Positions 42,044 to 47,740 of a stretch of DNA of 47,740 nucleotides are shown here, piece after piece. The number at the start of each line of letters is the position of its first letter. Positions within the stretch are counted from its first letter, which is position 1. The notes under the pieces were generated by a model, which made no database searches, was not told where the DNA came from, and was given only the letters and a program-made list of their open reading frames with translations. The DNA comes from an uncultured Caulobacteraceae bacterium (GTDB lineage Bacteria; Pseudomonadota; Alphaproteobacteria; Caulobacterales; TH1-2), in NCBI GenBank assembly GCA_937967425.1, contig CALBST010000356.1, positions 1-47,740 on the forward strand. The letters are read 5' to 3'. The translations under genes were made by a program, and so were the position numbers.

Positions 42044-44641
42044 TTAGGCGAGCGTGCGCTCGACCATTTCCCGCGTGTTCTTCGATAGTTGTGGAAGCGA
42101 AGCAAGCTGCTCGAGCGCTTTGCGCGCGTGTTGCTGTCTCTCGGAGTCGAATCGCCGCCATGATTCGAAGGGTGTCAAGAGCCGCGCCGCCAGCGCCGGA
42201 TTGAGCGGGTCGATCGTCTCCGCGAGCGAAGCGAGGAACCGGTAGCCTTCGCCGCTACGCGCGTGGAACGCGCGCGGGTTTCGCATCGCGAACGCCGCGG
42301 CGAGCGAACGCACGCGGTTGGGGTTCTTCAGATTGAACTCCGGATGGGCGCGCAGACGCTCAACCCGTTGCAGCGCGTCGCCGCGCGGCGAGGAAGCTTG
42401 CACCGCAAACCATTTGTCGATGACGAGCGGGTTTGCTTTCCAACGCTCATAGAACTTCGCCAGTGCTTCATCGAACGCCGGACTCTCCGCCGCGCCGAGC
42501 GCTTCAAGCGCCGCCACAGATTCGGTCATGCTTTGCGCGTTGTCATACGCATCGACGAGAACTTGGCTCGGGCCGAGCGATGCGAGCAGATCGAGCGCCG
42601 CGCTCTTGAGCGAGCGCCGGCCGGCGGCCTCGGCGCCAGGCGAGAAGGGTACTTCGCCCTTCGTGCGTGCGATTGCTTCCAGGCGTTCGCGCAGCGCGCC
42701 GGCGACGGCGCGGCGCAGATCCTCGCGTGCTCGAAAGAGCTGTTCGGGATCGGGCGACTTTGAAGCCAGCACCAGTTCGTTGAGATCGGGCAGGCGCAAT
42801 GCGAGCGCCGCGAACGCTGGATCTTCCTGAGCGCGATCAAGCTCGCGCCCCAGCGCGGCTGTGAGCGCAGCGACCGAGGCGCCGCTCTCACCAAGCATGA
42901 TGGCCCGCGCCAAAGTTTGACCCGCTTCCCAGCGTGTAAATGGGTCGGGATCATGCGCCATCTGGGCGAGGCGCGCTTGTGGGGGCAGATCGTCGTCCAG
43001 CGTCACTGGTGCGGAGAAGCCGCGCAGCGCCGAGACGATCGGCTCTTCCATCACGTCGCTGAAGCGGAGCGTAGCTTGACTATCCTCCAGCACAAACCGG
43101 TGCTCGGTGCGCGAGATCGTGTCGCCCTCGAGCTTGGATGCGATGATCGCGCCGTCGGGGCTGATGAAGCCGATCTGGAGTGGAATCGGAGCAGGGAGTT
43201 TGTGGGGTTGGCCGGGTGTCGCCGCGAGGCGCTGAGAGACGTGAAGGTCGTAGGTGCGCGCCGCCGCGTTGTATGCGCCGCGCACTGTTAGCGCCGGCGT
43301 GCCGGCTTGCTCATACCAGCGCATGAATGTGTCGAGCTTTCTGCCCGAGCTTTCCTCGAAACAAGCGATGAAATCTTCCACCGTCGAAGCGGTGCCGTCG
43401 CGGCGCTCGAAATAAAGCTGCATGCCACGGTCGAACGCGTCGGCGCCGATGATGCGTTTCAGCATACGGATGACTTCGCCGCCCTTTTCATAGACGGTGG
43501 CGGTGTAGAAATTATCGATCTTCTGGTAGCTCGACGGCCGCACGGCGTGCGCGAGCGGCCCTGCATCTTCGCCGAACTGGCGCGCGCGCAAGCGCTTCAC
43601 GTCCTTAATCCGCTGTACGGGACGCGAGCGCTGATCGGCGCTGAACTCTTGTTCGCGATAGACCGTGAGGCCTTCCTTCAAGCAGAGCTGGAACCAGTCG
43701 CGGCAGGTGATGCGGTTGCCGGTCCAGTTGTGGAAGTATTCGTGGCCGACGACCGCTTCGATCGCCTCGAAGTCCGCATCCGTCGCCGTGTCGGCGTCCG
43801 CCAGGATCAGCGACGAGTTGAAGATGTTGAGGCCCTTGTTCTCCATCGCCCCGAAATTGAAGTCGCGAACGGCGACGATGTTGAACACGTCCAGATCGTA
43901 TTCGCGCTTGAACGTCTCCTCATCCCACTTCATCGAACGTTTCAGCGCATCCATGGCGTAGTGCGCGCGCGATGAATCGCCGGGATCGACATAGATGCCG
44001 AGCGCTACCTTGCGGCCGCTCTGCGTCACGAACTCGTCGTGGATGGACTCGTACTTGCCTGCGCAGAGCGCGAAGAGGTAGGCGGGCTTGGGATGAGGAT
44101 CGACCCACACAGCAAAGTGCTTGCCGCCGTCGAGATCGCCGCTCTCAGTCAGATTGCCGTTTGAGAGCAGGGTGGGGTAGGCGGCCTTATCCGCTTCGAT
44201 GCGCACGGCGAAGCGCGCCATGACATCCGGGCGATCGAGATAATAGGTGATGGTCCGAAAGCCTTCGGCCTCGCACTGCGTGCAGAAGCGGCCGCCCGAC
44301 ATGTAGAGGCCTTCGAGATGCGTATTCGTCGCCGGTGAAATGCGCGTGACGATATCGAGCAGGAATGAAGCCGGCGGATTATCGATCACCAGGCGCCCTG
44401 GTTCGATGCGGTACTTATCTTCGCTGAGCGGTTCGCCGTCGATCGCGACGCTCTGCAGCTCAAGCCGCTCGCCGTTCAGCACCAGCGGCCGTCCGTCCGC
44501 GCCGGTGCGGCGCACATGGCTGCGGGCGGCGACAAGCGTCGCCTCCGGTTCCAGCGAGAACACAAGCGCGATTTCGTCGATCAGGTAGTCGGGTGGTTGG
44601 TAGTCAGCTAGGCGGACAGTGACGTTTTCGGCGTCGCGCAT
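42044..44641 (-). CDS. pepN: Aminopeptidase N (M1 family)
   Basis: 865 residues, the usual size of the PepN type without signal peptide; it trims N-terminal residues from peptides in the cytoplasm. Substrate motif FGAMENKGLN (about 260-270). Zinc site HEYFHNWTGNRITCRDWFQL: H300, H304 and E323 as ligands, E301 as catalyst. The C-terminal helical DUF3458-type region (from about 440) is complete. The ATG at 44641 follows GGAGG by five bases, but that site lies in a hairpin. Likely cotranscribed from the KOW-like gene, 57 bases upstream. Confidence 0.96.
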   Translation of the reverse strand: MRDAENVTVRLADYQPPDYLIDEIALVFSLEPEATLVAARSHVRRTGADGRPLVLNGERLELQSVAIDGEPLSEDKYRIEPGRLVIDNPPASFLLDIVTRISPATNTHLEGLYMSGGRFCTQCEAEGFRTITYYLDRPDVMARFAVRIEADKAAYPTLLSNGNLTESGDLDGGKHFAVWVDPHPKPAYLFALCAGKYESIHDEFVTQSGRKVALGIYVDPGDSSRAHYAMDALKRSMKWDEETFKREYDLDVFNIVAVRDFNFGAMENKGLNIFNSSLILADADTATDADFEAIEAVVGHEYFHNWTGNRITCRDWFQLCLKEGLTVYREQEFSADQRSRPVQRIKDVKRLRARQFGEDAGPLAHAVRPSSYQKIDNFYTATVYEKGGEVIRMLKRIIGADAFDRGMQLYFERRDGTASTVEDFIACFEESSGRKLDTFMRWYEQAGTPALTVRGAYNAAARTYDLHVSQRLAATPGQPHKLPAPIPLQIGFISPDGAIIASKLEGDTISRTEHRFVLEDSQATLRFSDVMEEPIVSALRGFSAPVTLDDDLPPQARLAQMAHDPDPFTRWEAGQTLARAIMLGESGASVAALTAALGRELDRAQEDPAFAALALRLPDLNELVLASKSPDPEQLFRAREDLRRAVAGALRERLEAIARTKGEVPFSPGAEAAGRRSLKSAALDLLASLGPSQVLVDAYDNAQSMTESVAALEALGAAESPAFDEALAKFYERWKANPLVIDKWFAVQASSPRGDALQRVERLRAHPEFNLKNPNRVRSLAAAFAMRNPRAFHARSGEGYRFLASLAETIDPLNPALAARLLTPFESWRRFDSERQQHARKALEQLASLPQLSKNTREMVERTLA

Positions 44642-44665
44642 TCAGGCCTCCGGGGGAAGGCCTGA
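44642..44665 (-). promoter_or_regulatory. Hairpin covering the pepN ribosome binding site
   Basis: On the minus strand TCAGGCCT, an eight-base C-rich loop and AGGCCTGA form a perfect eight-pair stem ending exactly at the base before the pepN ATG. The Shine-Dalgarno GGAGG lies half in the loop and half in the 3' arm. Folding would hide it from ribosomes, so translation of pepN may be controlled by a protein, by temperature or by ribosomes arriving from the upstream gene. It could also act as a weak terminator for that gene. Confidence 0.55.
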
Positions 44666-44698
44666 CATGAGCTTAGCGGCGCCAGAAATCAATGCGCC

Positions 44699-45265
44699 TT
44701 ATTCAGCCGCGACTGAGGCTTCATTGCGCGGCGCCGGCTCATGATAGACCGCCGCCAGCGTCATTTCCGCCTGCTGCGCCAGCTCCATCAATTGGCCCGG
44801 TGTTTCGTGCGGGTAATCTTGCGCGAACTCGATCAGTTCACGCGCCACCCGCATCAGGCGCAGCGCATTGGCGAAGACGCGCGATTGATGCTCGATCCGC
44901 TGCGGATCGCGGTCGTATTCCGCCATCGGCACACGCCAGCCCCCCCAATCCTTCTCGTCGGTGACGACGACAGGGTAGGTGCCCGGGTAAGGATGGCGCG
45001 GATCGCGCGCATCTTGGGAGAGCCGGTTAACGGCGCGCAGGACGCGCCAGTTCTCTGTCTCAATCAGGTCCGGCTTATGCGGATCCTTTTCTTCGGCGGC
45101 CAGTTCGTGCGCCTGGAAGTCGCGACCGAGGCCGGTGTCGTAGGTGACGCGCAGCGGCTCTTCGACGCCTTTGACCCATTGCGGGTGCACCTGCTCGATC
45201 ACCGCCCACGTCGCCACCGGCTTCACGTAGACGCGCTGGCCCTTATGGAAGACCGCCTTCGCCAT
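44699..45265 (-). CDS. Conserved protein with N-terminal KOW/SH3-like fold, function unknown
   Basis: 188 residues. The N-terminal 50 (FHKGQRVYVKPVATWAVIEQ, then VKGVEEPLRVTYDTGLGRDF) look like a small SH3/KOW barrel. The middle is WRVLRAVNRLSQDARDPRHP, and the C-terminal half is helical (NALRLMRVARELIEFAQDYP). There is no signal peptide. I believe it is conserved in Caulobacterales but know no function. It is divergent from the acyl-CoA dehydrogenase genes and upstream of pepN on the same strand. Confidence 0.75.
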   Translation of the reverse strand: MAKAVFHKGQRVYVKPVATWAVIEQVHPQWVKGVEEPLRVTYDTGLGRDFQAHELAAEEKDPHKPDLIETENWRVLRAVNRLSQDARDPRHPYPGTYPVVVTDEKDWGGWRVPMAEYDRDPQRIEHQSRVFANALRLMRVARELIEFAQDYPHETPGQLMELAQQAEMTLAAVYHEPAPRNEASVAAE

Positions 45266-45374
45266 TGGTACTCACCCCAAATCTGAACGGAGAGCTTAGC
45301 GCAGTGCGATTGAGCCTTCGTGAACAGACGTTGACGCCAAGACACTCTTTCGGGCTTTGCAGTGACAGCGTTAG

Positions 45375-45390
45375 TATGGCGGCAACCATA
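45375..45390. promoter_or_regulatory. TATGG-N6-CCATA palindrome before the acyl-CoA dehydrogenase genes
   Basis: A perfect five-base inverted repeat with a six-base spacer lies 18 bases before the GTG at 45408, in the 142-base divergent gap. Its place and symmetry fit an operator for a dimeric repressor (TetR or similar) of fatty-acid or steroid catabolism. No such regulator is in the window. A TTGACG lies at 45331-45336 but no good -10 is spaced from it. Confidence 0.35.
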
Positions 45391-45407
45391 AGCCCGGGAG
45401 GAACGGG

Positions 45408-46523
45408 GTGAATTTCGATTTTTCCGACGATCAGAAGGCGCTGAAGGACCAGGCGCGCAAGTTTCTGGCCGATAAGTCCGCCATCAAGGTCGTGCGCGGC
45501 GTTCTTGATGATGACGCCAAGTCTTACGATGAAGCGCTGTGGCGCGGTGTCGCCGAGATGGGCTGGCTGGGCGCCGCGATCCCCGAAGAGTACGGCGGCT
45601 TGGGGTTGGGACGCTTGGAGCTGTGCGTTCTGGCCGAAGAGATCGGCCGCGCGGTCGCGCCGATCCCGTTTTCATCGACGGTGTATTTCTTCGCGGAAGC
45701 GCTGCTGCTTGCCGGCAGCGACGCCCAAAAGAGCGCCTATCTGCCGAAGGTCGCCGGCGGAGAGGCGATCGGTTGCTTCGCGCTGAGCGAGGGCCCCGGC
45801 GCGCCAGCGGCTTCAAGCATTAGCGCCAAGTTCGATGGCTCGACGCTCACCGGCGTGAAGATCCCGGTGACTGATGGCGATTGCGCGACGCACGCGGTTG
45901 TCGCCGCCAAGGAAGGCAATGGCGTTTCGCTGGTGCTCGTTGATCTCAATCAGCCCGGCGTCACGCGCACGACTTTGAAGACGCTCGATCCCACGCGCGG
46001 CCATGCCAAGCTCGAGTTCAAAGGCGCGAAGGCCGAGCGCTTGGGCTCTGCCGGTCAGGGCTGGGACCTGGCCGAACAAGTTCTCGATCGCGCGGCCGTA
46101 TTGATCGCGTTCGAGCAAGTCGGCGGAAGCCAAGTCTGTCTTGAGATGGCGACCGAGTACGCCAAGTCGCGTTACGCCTTCTCGCGCCCGATCGGCTCGT
46201 TCCAGGCGATCAAGCACAAGCTCGCCGACATGTACGTCAACATCGAGGTCGCGCGCTCGAACGCCTATTACGGCGCCTGGGCGCTGTCGACGGAAGCGGC
46301 GGAGCTTCCGTTCGCCGCCGCCGCCGCGCGCGCCGCCGCGAGCGACGCCTATTACTTCTGCGCCAAGGAGAACATCCAGACGCACGGCGGCATGGGCTTC
46401 ACTTGGGAAGTGGACTGCCACCTCTTCTATCGCCGCGCCAAATTGCTCGCTGTGCAAGCGGGAAGTCCGGCGGTTTGGAAAGAGAAGCTCGTGAAGCGGC
46501 TCGAACAGCGCAACGCGGCGTGA
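45408..46523 (+). CDS. Acyl-CoA dehydrogenase, smaller subunit (probable catalytic partner)
   Basis: 371 residues from GTG at 45408, with GGGAGGA upstream. Oxidises acyl-CoA to enoyl-CoA with FAD. The three-domain fold is seen: N-terminal helices (DFSDDQKALKDQARKFLADK), central barrel (GCFALSEGPGAPAAS), and C-terminal FAD region (SRYAFSRPIGSFQAIKHKLA; IQTHGGMGFTWEVDCHLFYR). The usual catalytic Glu of the C-terminal Y-E-G-T motif is replaced (QAGSPA), but Glu223 in DLAEQVLDRA is at the position used by isovaleryl- and long-chain enzymes. It is followed twelve bases later by a second dehydrogenase gene, so the two likely form one heteromeric enzyme. Confidence 0.9.
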   Translation: MNFDFSDDQKALKDQARKFLADKSAIKVVRGVLDDDAKSYDEALWRGVAEMGWLGAAIPEEYGGLGLGRLELCVLAEEIGRAVAPIPFSSTVYFFAEALLLAGSDAQKSAYLPKVAGGEAIGCFALSEGPGAPAASSISAKFDGSTLTGVKIPVTDGDCATHAVVAAKEGNGVSLVLVDLNQPGVTRTTLKTLDPTRGHAKLEFKGAKAERLGSAGQGWDLAEQVLDRAAVLIAFEQVGGSQVCLEMATEYAKSRYAFSRPIGSFQAIKHKLADMYVNIEVARSNAYYGAWALSTEAAELPFAAAAARAAASDAYYFCAKENIQTHGGMGFTWEVDCHLFYRRAKLLAVQAGSPAVWKEKLVKRLEQRNAA

Positions 46524-46535
46524 GGAGATAGGACA

Positions 46536-47740
46536 ATGGATTTCAACGACACGCCAGAAGAAGCAAAGTTCCGCGCCGAGGCGCGTGCGTTTCTGGAAGC
46601 GAACGTGCAGCCGAAGAGCGCCGATAATGAGCGCCTGCAGCGGCGCTTAAAGCCGGCGGAATATCTGAAAGCCGCAAAGGAATATCAGAAGCGCAAGGCC
46701 GAAGCCGGCTTCGCCGGCATCACCTGGGCCAAGGAACACGGCGGCCGCGGCCTGCCGCCGATCTACGCCGTCATCTTCAATCAGGAAGAAGCGAAGTTCG
46801 ACGCGCCGAGTGCGCCATTCTCCATCGGCCTCGGCATGTGCGTGCCGACCGTGATCGCCTTCGCGGATGACGCCACCAAGGATCGCTATGTCGCCAAGGC
46901 GCTGCGCGGCGAAGAGATCTGGTGCCAGCTCTTCTCCGAGCCAAGCGCAGGCTCTGACGTCGCCGCCGGTAAGACCAAGGCGGTCCGCGATGGCGACGAT
47001 TGGATCGTCAACGGCCAGAAGGTTTGGACGACCGGCGCGCAATTCTCCGACTTCGGCATTCTGCTCACGCGCACGAACCCGGACGTCGAAAAGCACAAAG
47101 GTCTGACGATGTTCATCGTCGACATGAAGCAGAAGGGCGTTGAAGTCCGTCCGATCCACCAGGCGTCTGGCGGCCGCGAGTTCAACGAAGTCTATTTCAC
47201 CGACGTCCGTATCCCCGACAAAAATCGCCTGGGCGATCCCGGCATGGGCTGGAACGTCGCGCTCGTGACGCTGATGAATGAGCGCCTCGCCGTCGGCGGC
47301 TCGTACGGCCCCGACTACAAGGAGATTTTCGATTTCGCGAAGGGCATCAATTCGCCCTCCGGCGATGGCGCGCTGATTCAAGATGAGAGCTTCCGCCAGA
47401 AGCTCGCTGATTGGATCGTTCGCGCCGAAGGCTACAAGCTGGCGAAATTCCGCACCATGACGGCGCTCTCGAAGGGGCAAACGCCGGGGCCGGAATCGTC
47501 GATCGGCAAAGTCATCAACGCCAACCAGATGATGGACATCGCCAACACCGCGATCGAGGCGCAGGATCATTACGGCATCATCAGCGACCCCGATCTCGCC
47601 CCGCTCGAAGGCGCCTTCCATCAGAGCTACATGTTCGCGCCGGGCCTACGCATCGCCGGCGGCACCGATGAGATTCTGAAGAACATCATCGCCGAACGCG
47701 TGCTCGGGCTGCCGCAAGATGTGCGCGTCGATAAGGGCGT
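46536..47740 (+). CDS. Acyl-CoA dehydrogenase, larger subunit (C-terminus runs off right edge)
   Basis: 401 codons are visible from ATG at 46536 with GAGGAG upstream; only the last few residues seem to be missing. Features: MDFNDTPEEAKFRAEARAFL, AGITWAKEHGGRG, FAD/substrate loop WCQLFSEPSAGSDVAAGKTK, VNGQKVWTTGAQFSDFGILL, and C-terminal LRIAGGTDEILKNIIAERVL. Neither usual catalytic Glu is present: the C-terminal motif reads AGGT and the internal site reads TLMNERL. This fits a partner subunit of an alpha2beta2 dehydrogenase, as in bacterial steroid side-chain or ring catabolism. The substrate cannot be told from sequence. Confidence 0.9.
   Translation, partial: MDFNDTPEEAKFRAEARAFLEANVQPKSADNERLQRRLKPAEYLKAAKEYQKRKAEAGFAGITWAKEHGGRGLPPIYAVIFNQEEAKFDAPSAPFSIGLGMCVPTVIAFADDATKDRYVAKALRGEEIWCQLFSEPSAGSDVAAGKTKAVRDGDDWIVNGQKVWTTGAQFSDFGILLTRTNPDVEKHKGLTMFIVDMKQKGVEVRPIHQASGGREFNEVYFTDVRIPDKNRLGDPGMGWNVALVTLMNERLAVGGSYGPDYKEIFDFAKGINSPSGDGALIQDESFRQKLADWIVRAEGYKLAKFRTMTALSKGQTPGPESSIGKVINANQMMDIANTAIEAQDHYGIISDPDLAPLEGAFHQSYMFAPGLRIAGGTDEILKNIIAERVLGLPQDVRVDKG

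Noticed and set aside
46647..47621. 324-codon minus-strand open frame across the second acyl-CoA dehydrogenase
   Set aside because: Antisense to a conserved enzyme that reads through to the edge; shadow composition.

Overview
The window is 47.7 kb of GC-rich DNA from an alphaproteobacterium, most likely Caulobacterales/Hyphomonadaceae-like. This is inferred from gene content and order: a complete gene transfer agent (GTA) cluster, split GafY/GafZ-type GTA activators, DUF1491, DUF2336 and DUF6456 proteins, PleC/DivJ-type histidine kinases, and the order feuPQ - ccmIEFH - degP - response regulator/kinase - glnE - pleC - pepN. I saw no rRNA, tRNA or CRISPR array. Coding density is high and many genes overlap by 1-4 bases.

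Region 1 (1-5.4 kb). The left edge is the 5' end of an IS1595-type transposase reading off the window. After an AT-rich gap come two overlapping genes: a stand-alone DnaA domain IV-like protein (GafY-like) and a DUF6456 protein (GafZ-like). In relatives these two proteins switch on the GTA. They are followed by sufE, a conserved exported cysteine-containing protein, a six-helix orphan histidine kinase, an unknown exported protein and a DUF1491 protein.

Region 2 (5.4-12.8 kb). This holds prfC (preceded by an imperfect inverted repeat that covers its start codon), a DUF2336 protein, a PAN/Apple-domain exported protein, a Uup-type ABC-F ATPase and a class A penicillin-binding protein. All but prfC are on the minus strand.

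Region 3 (12.8-25.9 kb). This is a full RcGTA-type structural cluster, g1 to g15 on one strand: small and large terminase, portal, g3.5, prohead protease, capsid, head-tail connectors, tail tube, tail chaperones, short tape measure, distal tail, Fe-S-type hub, peptidase and the 1282-residue megatron. It ends in a hairpin. The genes are intact, so the cluster looks functional. Head spikes, tail fibre, holin and endolysin are not in the window. The divergent upstream region carries a DnaA-box-like site and IHF-like half sites, which fits control by a DnaA-domain activator.

Region 4 (25.9-39.4 kb). A DnaJ-type co-chaperone is followed by a run of plus-strand genes: a small PepSY-like exported protein, a FeuP/FeuQ-like two-component pair, cytochrome c maturation genes ccmI-E-F-H, the periplasmic protease degP, a second two-component pair and glnE. 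The theme is envelope sensing, periplasmic quality control and haem attachment.

Region 5 (39.4-47.7 kb). On the minus strand are a conserved KOW/SH3-like protein, pepN (with a hairpin over its ribosome binding site) and a PleC-like kinase whose upstream region has three GANTC sites in 28 bases. On the plus strand, two acyl-CoA dehydrogenase subunits look like a heteromeric pair; the second runs off the right edge.
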